From Vishniacozyma victoriae (taxonomy: Eukaryota; Basidiomycota; Tremellomycetes; Tremellales; Bulleribasidiaceae), in assembly GCA_017654735.1 (NCBI GenBank), contig JADPYG010000088.1, positions 558,001 through 622,000 on the forward strand: a stretch of 64,000 nucleotides of DNA, read 5' to 3'. Position numbers and translations under genes: made by a program. The notes under the pieces were generated by a model. That model was not told the origin of the DNA. It saw nothing but the letters and a program-made list of their open reading frames with translations, and searched no databases. Every line of letters starts with the position of its first letter. The stretch's first letter is position 1. Positions 1 through 10,909 of the stretch are shown in pieces.

Positions 1-852
1 TCACCTGTCATCTGCTATCCGAGCTCTGGAAAGGGCAGAGAGGGATATGACTCGAGAGATTGTGGAGCGTATGGGCGAGTATATCAAGAGTATACTTTCA
101 TCTGCTGCTATTGGTAATATTGTCAAGGAGAAGAAAAAGGCGAAACAACTCATAGATGAGCGGGATATCGAGTACAGTCTAGGACCACTGTTCGAATACC
201 TGAACTCAAATGTAAGTCACTGTTTCTTGATCATATAACACTCAAGCTAACGTGCAGTTCTCGACCTTCTCAGTGACTCTCACTGCAGAGACCCGTCTAC
301 GGGTGATGGTAGCCCTATGGCGATTCATCGTATCAACCCTCACCTCGATTCTCATCCCACCTCTCTCAGATCGACCAGTCCCCAAACCTTCACCATACCC
401 TCCATCCCCTCAGGAAGTCGATATCGTATTCAAGTACCTACAAATGCTCAAATCATTCTTCAATGCCAAAGAAGGTGATATGGAACATGGAATACCACTT
501 GCTCAATTACAACAGGGTCCATATAAGGATTTAGTCATGGTCGGGCAGTACCTTGATTTACCTACTCCTGCCCTGCGTGAGAGGGTGGGTGGAGCAGTCA
601 AGGGTTCGGTGGGCAAGAGTAGTGCGATTGCGAGTCAGATGGGAAGGATGAGTGTTGATGATACGTACGCGAATGAGACCGAGAGGATGGCCGAGGTATT
701 GCTGAGGATTGCAAGGACGAGGTGAGGCCCCCGGCTCGATCACACTATCAATTGAGCTGAATCCGTCTAGGCCTGACTTGAATGACTTTGTCAAGGAGCA
801 AATGGGGAGCCTGACCAGATCGAGGATGGAGAAACAGCAGGGACTGTTGTAG
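1..852 (+). CDS. Munc13-like (MUN/MHD2) vesicle-priming protein, 3' end only
   Basis: Partial gene, open at the left edge and read in frame from base 2. Two introns (about 211-255 and 722-772, both GT-AG) are removed and the stop TAG is at 850-852. The visible C-terminus contains a helical MHD2-like stretch. It includes the segment KYLQMLKSFFNAKEGDMEHG followed by a leucine-rich block, which resembles the LKxFFHAxGxGL signature at the end of Munc13/UNC-13 proteins. Fungal relatives such as fission yeast Ync13 act at the plasma membrane in exocytosis and endocytosis during cytokinesis. C2 domains, if present, would lie upstream of the window. Family assignment is by motif recognition only. The gene is convergent with the minus-strand gene ending at 993. 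Confidence 0.65.
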
Positions 853-992
853 GAAATCTATCCCGGATACACAGACGCACAAGTGATATGCACATGTAAA
901 CCTTTGAGCCCCAGCTGAGTCATTCTATTCACAACTATGTGCATCATCAAACTTCAACTACGGCTCCGCATCATCGGTTACCTCCCTGATCA

Positions 993-2155
993 TCAACGAG
1001 ACGCGCTCGACTCTGCCGGTTGCACTGTTATAATCGATGCAGTATCGCTGGCAGCTGCGGGCTTAGCATAGTCAACACACTGGACTCACGATCTTCTGGG
1101 GCCTCGGTGAGACTGCCCAGGCTGGATCCTGCATGTAGCTCGAACGCGGTGAGGGAAGCAGCTTCAGGCTGGGCTGCGGGCTTAGCAGACACAACGCGGC
1201 TAACTCACGCTGCATAGCCGCTGTGAAAGGGGCATTCGACCGGTTGCCTATTCGGTGCTGTACTCGCGTGTCCCGCCACAGCTTCAGGGTATCATTCATT
1301 GATTTTTTCGTTCCGTGTTCATATACTTGTGCGATTGGTCTTCGTGCCTCTTGAAATCCACCAATCATTGTCTGACGATCCCCAAATGACACTTCATGTT
1401 GCAAAGCCGCCTGGTCCTGACGATACCCAAATGACGATTCCTCTCTCTTCTTCGAAGCCGCCTGGGTCTGACGATCTCCAGATGACAGTTCTTTTTTCGC
1501 AGCCGGCTTGAAAGGTGCTTGGTCCTTGAGGAACTTCCAGGCCGCCTTGCTGACTGCTTCGTCTGGGGACGCCAAGGAAGCCTCGGCGAGGTTGAGAATC
1601 TCGGTTCCTGTAACGAGTAGCTGGGAGTTGTACGAATGCTTTGACGCCTTCTTTAGCAGAGCGCAATAGTAGTCAGCCACCGAGCCGCATGATTTCGAGT
1701 CTGGGAACCATGTCTTGTTTGTGCCGGGGGCTACATGAGCTGCCTCGAGTTCACCTATGAAATCGTCAGCAGCTTGATTGCCGGGTGAACCTACGTATCA
1801 TGATCTCCCCAGCCACGATCTGGCGTTCCATCAAGTCCGATTGAGCTGAGGGTCTGCTGTTGACAGAGTAGTCTGTATTTCGATGCTCCGCATCGAGCCC
1901 GCTTTTTCTGATCGAACGAGTCAGCTCAAGTGCTGCTTTGAAGATTGCGACGTTTTTGTTGCAAGCGCCAAGAAGATCGTCAACAGTGCTGTTGAACCTG
2001 CCTTCCATGCCGGCTCGCCATTCTTCAGCGGTGAGCGGAGCATTGGTATCGTCCAGCCCCAATTTTCTTCGGAAGCCTGGTATGTCCATGAAGGGATTGA
2101 CAGAGTCGGTCAAGACTTTGGGCTGTCTTTGCGATTGGCCTGAGGAGGACGACAT
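993..2155 (-). CDS. Uncharacterised protein with internal degenerate repeats; four exons
   Basis: I do not recognise the family. The first in-frame ATG is at 2155. Three introns keep one frame open: 1755-1794 (40 nt), 1174-1208 (35 nt) and 1055-1089 (35 nt). The stop TGA is at 993-995. If introns two and three are read through, the protein instead ends at a TGA at 1072, so the spliced C-terminus is an inference. The middle of the protein has three degenerate repeats around GDRQTQAA / GYRQDQAA / GDRQTMIG, encoded by roughly 45-50 bp DNA repeats. There is no signal peptide, membrane segment or catalytic motif. The two 35-nt introns end in the same 13 bases. It is probably a lineage-restricted gene, so function is unknown. 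Confidence 0.5.
1372..1512. repeat. Three imperfect 44-51 bp tandem repeats inside a coding exon
   Basis: Copies begin near 1372, 1418 and 1469. Each opens with TGACGAT, then CCAAATGAC or a one-base variant (CCAGATGAC), and ends with GCAAAGCCGCCTGG or a diverged form. They encode the degenerate peptide repeats of the uncharacterised minus-strand gene. Confidence 0.7.
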
Positions 2156-2607
2156 TGATTGCTTGGGGTGTATGAGTGGGAATGGTGGTTTGTAAAGTGG
2201 CGAGTGGACCTCATCATGAGACACACTCACACGTCAATGTGTTCCACGATTAGAAAGGACCGATATGTACGAAAGGAGTGTGTCAAAGGGGCGTCAGAGC
2301 TGACTCCGCTGGTGGCACCAAGAGACACTGCCATCGCAGAAGTGTGGCATATTCTTGAGGCTGGCGTCGACCATGTGCGACAGGCCCAATATTTCTCCAT
2401 CCGATCCAGCTTGCCATTACTTGCCGATCGTACTGATGATATCGATCCCACTGCCGAGAAGGTGAACTCCTGCAATAGTTTCTGTCCGACAACCAGGCGC
2501 AGTGCAGTATCAGAGTATCTCAAAGTCCTCTGAGCTTCATCAGCTTCGTCAGTGCCGCATCAAATCCTGGGTCATTTAAATCGTTATGTCATCGACCCAA
2601 ACACCAC
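2156..2607. other. Intergenic; upstream region of the 993-2155 gene
   Basis: This 452 bp stretch lies between the start of the uncharacterised gene and the stop of the small conserved gene. Open frames of about 100 codons exist on both strands, but they use no recognisable domain and could not be joined by splice signals to the downstream exon. I see no supported gene. Confidence 0.5.
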
Positions 2608-3066
2608 TCATGATCCCGCCTTTCCGCCATCATCGACCGCCGGTTGTTTGTCGAGTGCCGCCTCATCATCCCTCAGCTTCTGAAGCCTGACCACATTCCT
2701 CTTTTTCACTAACACCCGTACCGTACGTTCTTGTTCGAATTTGGTAAGCTCGTGCCAGTTTTGTATGCGTGATAATGTCTATAAGTCGTCAGTAGAGAGC
2801 TCAAGTCTCGATCAGGAATTGCCTACTCCATCGGTGTTGATAATCATCGGCCCTAGCGCATCTAGCTTGACCACGTCCCCCTGTCCCAAGTCCAGCTTCT
2901 GCATCGTTTCGTCGGGTGTCGAGGCGTCAACTGCGGTTTGTGTGGCTTCGCCATATTCGATAGCTAGGGGCTGTGGTGGTTGATCGATAGCGGTCTGGTC
3001 TTTAACCTCAATGCTGTTCTGCTCAGCTGGTGTGGGCTGTTCTGGTTGGTCTAGGGGTGAAGGCAT
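2608..3066 (-). CDS. Small conserved fungal protein (LGPMxxNxDGTLSRIxNW family), function unknown
   Basis: Two exons: 2827-3066 (80 codons, ATG at 3066) and 2608-2778, separated by a 48-nt GT-AG intron at 2779-2826. The joined protein is 136 residues. Its N-terminal half is acidic, Pro/Gln-rich and probably disordered. The C-terminal half crosses the splice junction with the signature LGPMIINTDG then TLSRIQNWHELTKFEQERT, followed by a basic stretch ending in KKRNVVRLQKLRDDE. I recall this signature from short proteins found across Ascomycota and Basidiomycota, some annotated as uncharacterised. No biochemical role is known to me. In-frame restoration of the signature across the intron strongly supports the gene model. 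It shares a 167 bp divergent promoter with POL1. Confidence 0.8.
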
Positions 3067-3233
3067 GGTGAATTGTACGATTCCAGAGTTGATTCTAGGT
3101 GCACGTCATATAGCCTGAGACTGAACTGCTTATGTAAGCAGATCCAGACACGCGTTTCTGTAAGTGATGAAATATCTACGCGACGCGACTTTGTTCATGC
3201 TCATGTCTGTAACATTACATAGTTTAGACAATT
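3067..3233. promoter_or_regulatory. Short divergent promoter between POL1 and the small conserved gene
   Basis: Only 167 bp separate the two start codons, so both promoters must lie here. The segment contains ACGCGTTT and CTACGCGACGCGACTT. ACGCGT-like elements are the known MBF (MluI cell-cycle box) sites of DNA replication genes in yeasts, which fits S-phase expression of POL1. Binding is inferred, not shown. Confidence 0.5.
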
Positions 3234-6200
3234 ATGAGTAGTAAAGATAGACTGGCAGCACTCCGGCAGGCCCGAGAGAAAGGTGGAAGGCTCCAGCAAT
3301 GGAAGGTATGTTCTCTCGAGCTAGGCTGCCAGAACAGAGCTGACGATCGTAGCCAGAAGAGGGAGACGTGTATGACGAAGTGACGCAGGAGCAATACAAA
3401 TCGATCGTCGGCTCGAGGGAGGAAGAGTTTGACTTCATTGAGGATGATGATGGAAGTGGATACGTCGACAAGGGACAGGGCGACTTTGATGAGGAAGACG
3501 AGGAAGACGAGAGCGAGGATGATGACGATTTCGAGGGCGAAGACGAGGAGCTACGTCAAGGTATGTCAAGCTCTTTCAGCAGTCAGGCGATGTGCTGATG
3601 GAGTTCAGCCAGGAAGATTAAGCGAGCCAAGGCAAAAGCCAAAGCTGCGAAGCTGTCAGCCTCGAGCGGGAACGGCAAATCTGCAAACGGAGTCAAGGGG
3701 AGATCAACCTTTTCCGACTACTCTCGCCCACAAGCCAGTACTTCCACGTATCGACCTGCTCCAAACGCTATCGCCGAAGACGACTTCATGGCTTCCTTGC
3801 TATCTACCGTTGCCGAGCCCAGCGCCGAGTCTTCCCGAAAACGCAAGTCATCGCCCGACATGCCAACATCCGAATCTATAGAACCCAGTTCCGATTCCAG
3901 CTACTTTTCGAACAATCGGAAACGTTATGGTATGGAGGACGACGAGGATGACCGCGAAATATGGGACGCAAAGAAGGGAGTCATGGGTAAGAAGCCAAGA
4001 GTCTCGGAAATGACCATTGTACCCGATAGGGACTCGGATAATGACTTTTCGATGGACACGGATGACATGCCTATCATCAAGCCGGAACCTCAAGATGATG
4101 ACGAGGACGCTGAGATTCAAATCCGCCCTACTCGACCTGCGATTTCTGCATCGACCAAAATCAATGGGACAGCAGTACCTCGACAGCGCAAAGTCGTCAA
4201 TTCTACCTCTGTCAAACATGTTGTCAAACCGGAGCCTGTATCGGCCGATCTTAAAGCGGAGAAGGCGAAACCAACAGTATCACGAGGTGCCGCCAATGGT
4301 AAACCTGTACCTGCTGGCTCCGAACATTGGTCCGCTGTCCAGGAATCGCTCCTGCCAACCAAGTCTAGTGATATCGCAGAAGTCAAGGCATACGTTGGAT
4401 CGGTCAAGGCAGAGAATGTGCTTGAGCAGGATGGCAGTCTGCGTATCTTCTGGCTCGACCACATGGAACAGGATGGAGCTATTCATCTGGTAGGAAAGGC
4501 TCTGGACCGGGCGACAGGGAAATATGTCAGTACCTGTGTGACTGTCAATGGCATTCAGAGAAATCTCTTTGTGAAGCCTAGAGCGAAGCGGTTCTGTAAG
4601 TGAACATACACTTCTCCAGAGGCGATCAGCTGACAAAGCAGCTGGTGACCACGAGACAGACCTTGAGGTGACTCGCACCGATGTATTCCAGGAACTAGAG
4701 AGCTTGCGCCAGAAGCACGGTATCGAAGGGTGGAAGGCCAAGTTCGTCCAGCGGAAGTATGCTTTCGAGGAACAGGACGTCCAGAAGGGCGACAGCGAGT
4801 GGATGAAAGTGGTCTATGGCTTCGATCGTGAGTGTTCAGCCCTAGATCTATGATACCATGTTGATCATCGAGAACCTGAGATATCTACGACCAAAGGATC
4901 TACTTTTAGTCATATCTTTGGCGCCAACACCACGCCGTTCGAGCTGCTGGTGATCAAGCGAAAGATCATGGGTCCCTGCTGGCTCGAAATCAAAGATGCC
5001 GCGCTCAGCACTAAATCTGTGAGTGCCATCGTGCTTCTCGTTGAGCCTTGCTGACTACTCAGGCATCTTGGTGTAAGGTCGAGTTCGCAGTAGAAAATCC
5101 CAAGAACGTCAATCCAATGTCCGAGTCAGACCCTACCGCTCCGAGGGATACGCCGCCCATGACAATAATGAGTATCGCCCTACGTACTATCGTCAATCAC
5201 CGGGAGAACAAGACCGAGATCCTGTGTGCCACGACAAGAACATGGGAAGGCTGTAAGTCATGAAGATCAGGGGTCAGGCGCACGCTCATCGTTGCAGGCA
5301 GTATTGATGACCCAACATCACCAGACAGACAAGCCAGCAGTGTCAACACCATCGTTCGACCAATCGAGAAGTTCCCGCCAAATCTTGAGACCCGGGCCAA
5401 GGCTGAGAAATCGCCTTTCCAGACCGTCAAGGCAGAACGAGCTCTACTCAATTCCCTTCTTGCTACGATCCAGCGAAACGATCCAGATGTTATTGTTGGT
5501 CATTCGTTCTTGGGCAACACCTTCGAAGCGTTACTCTATCGACTGAAAGAGCTCAAGGCGGATCAATGGTCTCGTATCGGACGATTCAGACGTAAAGGCT
5601 TTACCATTAGTAAGGCCGGTAGTAATGTACGACTTCTCGCTGGACGACTGGTGGCCGATCTATCTAGTGATGCTGCCAAGGTATGTACTTTGTCCTATAC
5701 TCCGGACTAGTACTGATTGACAGGGAATGATCTCGTCAACGACCTGGTCTTTGACCGAGATGTGCGGAACCCACCTGAAGGTTCAGCGAGAGGACGTTGA
5801 TCCCGAAGACACGCATAGCTACTTCGACCATTCCCTCCAGACTCCAGATCGACTCATCAAATTTGTCCGGCTATGCGAGATCGATGCCTACTTCCAGATG
5901 GCGATTGCGTCCCGAGTACAGATGTTGCCGCTGACAAAGCAACTGACCAATTTGGCGGGTAATTCTTGGTGAGTCATTCTTCCCCTGAATAGGCTCGCCA
6001 TGCTCATAATCAGGAATCTCACTCTCAATGGTGGTCGTGCGGTTCGAAACGAATTTATCCTGCTCCATGAATTCCATCGTCTGAAGTATGTCTGTCCCGA
6101 CAAGACTTTCCAGCAAAAGAAGACCAGGACAGTCGTAAATGAAGAAAACGAGGAGGTCACAGTCGCCAAGACGACCCGTGGAAAAGCGCAATACGCTGGT

Positions 6201-8431
6201 GGTCTCGTTTTTGAGCCTAAAAGGGGTCTATGGGACACATATATCATGGTCATGGATTTCAACTCGCTTTACCCGTCTATCATCCAGGAATACAATATCG
6301 ATTTCACAACCGTGGAGCGAGACCAGACTGAGGAGGAGGTGGAAGAAGGAAAGATCCCTGATGTTCCTGGAGGAGAAGCTGCGCAAGGTGTTTTGCCTAG
6401 GATCATTGCTACGCTCGTTGGACGTCGTAAACAGGTCAAGGCGTTGATGAAGGACAAGTCAGCTACAGCGGCCAAGCTGCAGCAGGTATGTCTTCTCAGA
6501 CCTGTCGTTGAACTAAGCTGATGAGTAGTACGACATCAAGCAACAGGCTTTGAAGCTCACTGCCAACTCGATGTACGGATGTCTTGGTTTTGCTGGTTCT
6601 CGATTCTCATCTCGACCTTTGGCAGCCTTGACCACTTTCAAGGGTCGAGAGATCTTGACACATACGAGAGAACTTGCCGAATCATTATCACTCGACGTGA
6701 GTCCACTCCGCGTTGCATAGACCGAGCTCATTTCCAGGTCGTATACGGAGATACCGATTCCGTGTTTGTCAATTCGAATGTCACCACCTATCCTGAAGCC
6801 CTGAAGATCGCCAACGAGTTCAAGAAGTTGGTCAATGAGCGATACAAGCTCCTTGAAATCGATCTTGATGCTGTATTCGAGCGAATTCTGCTTTTGAACA
6901 AGAAGAAGTATGCTGCCGTCAAGATTGACGAGGCTGGCGAGAAGACAACCGAAGTCAAAGGTCTCGATATGAAGAGACGAGAGTTCTCGAAGATCTCGAA
7001 AGACACATCCAGGTAAGTTCTTCACATTACAGGTACTGAAGGCAACTGACGTGTACAGTGCGGTACTGAAGGAGATCCTATCCGGTGAAGCGACGGAATA
7101 TGTGGTCAGCAACATTCACAACTACCTCACGACACTCGGCGAGACTGTTCGAACTGGGTCAATGCCAATCGACGAGTTCATCATCTTCAAGGTATGTCAT
7201 TACACAGGAACAGATGAGCTGCGTATGCTGACCAACAGCGATTGGGAAAGAATCCAGAAGACTACCCAGACAAAAAGTCCCAGCCACACGTCCAGGTTGC
7301 TTTGAGGATGAAGGCCAAGGGTACAGCAGTCCGGGCTCACGATGTCATCCCGTACATCATGTGTCTCGGAGCCGATGGCAAATCGGCCAAGAGCGCTCAG
7401 GCGGACAAGGCTTTCCACCCAGATGATCTGCGACGACAAGGCTCCGAGCTACGTATAGGTCAGTGTAACGTCTCGTTGGTCTAGTGTGACGCTGATGATC
7501 AGATTACGAGTTCTACCTAGACGGACAGATTTTACAACCTATCTTGAGGCTTTGCGAGAACATCGAAGGTACAGATCGAGCGCGATTGGCGGAATGTCTA
7601 GGTCCGTTTTCTCGATCCTCGAGAGTTCCACAACTGACACGCTAGGACTTGACCCAGCACGCTATGCTACAAACACCGGTCAAGCGGCGGAGAAGCAGTT
7701 CTTCACCTTTGAATCACAGATCTCGGATAAGGAGCGATTTAAGGATGTAGATCCTCTATCTCTTCGATGTCCTTCTTGCCAAGGATCTTTCGCTTTCGAG
7801 GGTCTGCTTGACGATACAGTGAGTCAAGCTTGAAGTACCGATATTGGATCTAGCTGATAGCATAGGCAAATGTAGTACAACCTACCGGTATTATATGTCC
7901 AGCATGTACTACGCACATCCCAACGCCATCACTCGCAGTTCAGCTCGATCTCAAGATACGCGCCCATATTGCCAAGTACTATCTCGCATGGACGGTTTGT
8001 GACGATGAGGCGTGTGGGGCCAGGACAAGGATGATGGGTGTGTACGGTAAACGATGTTTGGGCTTGGTCAAGGAGGGGTGTAAAGGTAGCGTCCGTCTTG
8101 AGGTGAGTTCATTCATGCCCATGTTGGCGGTCTAGCTGACGGCCAGTACTCGGATCTGCAACTATACAACCAGCTGCTCTTCTACCGGCATCTATTTGAT
8201 GGCGAGAAAGCCCTATCTGAAGTCCGCGGCTCAGCTAGATATGGTGAGTCACCGCCCCTTCTATTACGTTCCAGCTGACATCCCTTAGAGGAGATTGCTT
8301 CTCTGACTATCGGCAACCAGGCCACGCTATCCACATTGGTCACTGCTGTGGACAAGTACCTCGACCGTAATGGAAGGAGATTCGTCGATATGAAGGGTTT
8401 GTTCGGGTTCATGGACAAGTTGAGATTGTAG
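3234..8431 (+). CDS. POL1: DNA polymerase alpha catalytic subunit
   Basis: Family-B polymerase that, with primase, makes the RNA-DNA primers for lagging-strand synthesis in the nucleus. ATG at 3234 begins a basic helix followed by the VYDEV and [11 protein letters not shown] stretch typical of the p180 N-terminus, then [12 protein letters not shown]. Many short introns are needed. Catalytic motif [18 protein letters not shown] starts at 6254. Motif B ends in NSMYG near 6570. Motif C YGDTDS lies at 6744-6761, right after a 43-nt intron. The C-terminus has two cysteine modules: CPSCQGSF...CPACTTH near 7770-7920, and CDDEACG...[13 protein letters not shown] near 8000-8090. These bind zinc or an iron-sulphur centre and contact the B subunit. 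Stop TAG at 8429. Length is roughly 1,450 residues, normal for the family. Confidence 0.95.
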
Positions 8432-8592
8432 ACGTTTGATCGCTGTATAATAGATTGTTCATTTCTGGCTACTGGATTTGCATGCATACTGCTACTCGGT
8501 ACCGCCAACTACAACTCAAGATCCTCAACTCCTATTCCGTCTCATTGTTCTGAATGTCCGCTCTACGTCTTCTTCCTAGCTATGGGCGAGCG

Positions 8593-9961
8593 TTAGCGAC
8601 TGCCCATGATACCACCTGGACCATGCTCCTGATGGTCAACACTCAGGATCCAAGAAGGCTTGGACGTGACATACCTTGGCATAGCAGTTCTTGCAGTAAG
8701 GTGTCCCTTCCCTGTCCGAGACCTTGGATGGGTCCAGCGTAGTCTTGCATGACGTACATCGTAGACACGCCCTATGCCACCTGGATCGTTAGCCCCCTGA
8801 ACGTCCTCGATGAAATGCAAGCCTACTTGTGATTTATCGCAAAGACCTATATATCATCAGCTTATCTCACTTCGTCGAAAGGGCCACTGACCTGCTCTGC
8901 GGCATAGACCCTCTTCCCACATCCTTGACATTGATCGTCTCCTCCTCCAAACTTCTCACCAACTTTACTCCTCGGACTAGCACCCCTCGTCAACATCCCT
9001 CTATCATCCAAAGCCTTCGCACCGCCAGCATACGGTATACTAATTGGTCTCTCTGCCCTGAAGTTCGGCCGCGTAAACTCCACATCCTCCATCCCATGTG
9101 ATTCGCGTCTCACTGATAGTGGTGTTGGTGTAGAGACCGATGGAAGGTCACTTGTCCGGCTTGGTGGGGTGTAGAAGTCTGTTGTCGGTGGTGGACGTGG
9201 GCGAGGTGAAAGCGGTGTAGCATTGGATGGAGGTTGAGGTGGACGGACAGGTGTTCTTGTAGGTGTTGAAGCAGAGGATGAAGGGAGCACGTTGGCTGAT
9301 CTGAGATCTACGAGTCAGTCACCATATCCAATTGGGAGACTCACCTTTGGTACCAAATAGCTGAGAATGACAGCGAGAGCAATATGGCTGGATTATCAGC
9401 GCAGTCCACTATCTCATGACAAATGGTGCACCTCCGAATCATGTTCTACCAATCCTCCAGGATCAACCCGTTTACCACAGTTCAGACACTTTAAGCATAG
9501 CTTGTGATACACCTATATCTGTCAGCTTTGACCCAAATGCATATGCAGACCACAAACCTTTCGAGCTGGACCCATAGCTTGCTCAGCATGATAAACGGCT
9601 TGTCCACATTGTGTGCACCTCGGTGCTCCTCCCCAAGACATGCTGCCCTTGACCGGTTGATTAGAGCGTGCTAGATTGGCTGCGAAGGTTTCTGGTGAGC
9701 CTCTTTCGGACTGACGAACAAAGGGACTGAATAGAGTGACTTGGACAGTCTGCTCATATGACGCGTCTGTTGATGTTCCGTACAAGGTCGAGTGTGGCAG
9801 TGGCAAAGGGCAGTGTTGTACACCGTCGAGTGTCGCTCTGTTACGGCCTACTATCCAGCTACAGTGACTCTTGAGGACGTCGACGTCCAGATTCTGCAGG
9901 CTTCTAGTTTCAGCGCGTCTTGTGTGTGAGCAAGAAACTGACCCTTGTTTTGGTTATCCAT
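8593..9961 (-). CDS. Two-LIM-domain protein
   Basis: Seven or more exons read from ATG at 9961 (MDNQNK) to TAA at 8593. LIM1 starts CTQCGQAVYHAEQAMG, continues across introns through VYHKLCLKCLNCGKRVDPGG and finishes PYCSRCHSQLFGTK. LIM2 starts CQGCGKRVYAAEQV, continues HKWHRACLRCTSCKTTLDP and finishes YCKNCYAKEHGPGGIMGSR. All eight zinc ligands of each finger are visible. A Pro/Ser/Thr-rich linker separates them. Such CRP-like double LIM proteins usually bundle actin or scaffold cytoskeletal complexes. The first intron is the weakest part of the model: it uses donor GTCAGT and an acceptor at CTGGATAG to reach the frame GRNRATLDGVQHC. The LIM exon joins are all clean. Confidence 0.85.
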
Positions 9962-10909
9962 GGAGGCGGCGCGAGTGAAACCAAGGGGTCCTTTATCCGT
10001 AGCAATATGTAGCCCCAACACGGAGACACGTCAAAGGGTTACTCCCTTGTTGAGGCACTCCACTGATGTGATGACTCGTAAGAGCAACTTACGGTTCCTT
10101 TCTACGTCGACCAGACTCTGTGCGTAGGGCGTTCTCAACCGCTACCCGCGAAGCTTCGGGATCCGTATTACTAACCGGGATCGAGGCTTGCCAGGAAACA
10201 AGCAGAACGTGCGGGTGCCCTGGGGCAGAGCCACTGAACTACACGATCACAGTCATCGGAACGCGTGCACGGCGGCGACTTGCAGCATGGCGGCACTAGC
10301 AGCATGGCGGCACTAGCAGATGCGGTGGCAAAGCAAAGGGCGTGATGTGCCGGCAATGTACATATATCCAGTTTCAAGTCGGCTTTGTGAAGATGCAGAA
10401 AATGACCCAGTCGTTGATTCGGTGCCGACATAATGTCTCGGGGGCAGAGCAAGAACAAATTCCCACTACTGTACTTTGATATCGTGCTCATTTCTATACT
10501 TGGTGCGTTCACGCTCTGCCATCTTCTCTCACACGTCTGGTCTCTTACACTTCATCCTCACCGTACGCAATAAGACCTTCCCCGGTTTCTGTACCCGGAT
10601 CGTACGCAAGCACGACCGGGATCACTACTCTGCAGAGCTGAGTATCTGCATGACCAATGCTGCCAGGCTACCAGCGTTGGCCTCGTAGCCATCGGGCGAC
10701 GAGACCGGCCAACGACCGGAGTAAGAGCTCCGATGCTGGATGCTCGATAGCAGACCTACGTCTATAATCTGAAGGGCACCGGGATCCGGGTCTGATCGGT
10801 TTGTCATGTTCGCGGCTCTGTAGTTGGGCAGTTAGATGAAGGCCACAGTGATCACTAGAAGCATATATTGCATCGATTATTCCCATTAAACACTGTATCT
10901 ACATAAGTC
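9962..10909. other. Intergenic region between the LIM gene and the flippase 3' end
   Basis: About 950 bp with no supportable gene. Short open frames on both strands lack domains, codon logic or splice continuity. It holds the LIM gene promoter, a 17-bp perfect direct repeat at 10284-10317 and several CGGGATC motifs. Confidence 0.5.
10284..10317. repeat. Perfect tandem duplication of a 17-bp unit
   Basis: GCATGGCGGCACTAGCA occurs twice back to back. This is the sort of short duplication left by replication slippage or by small-element excision. No inverted termini were seen. Confidence 0.85.
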
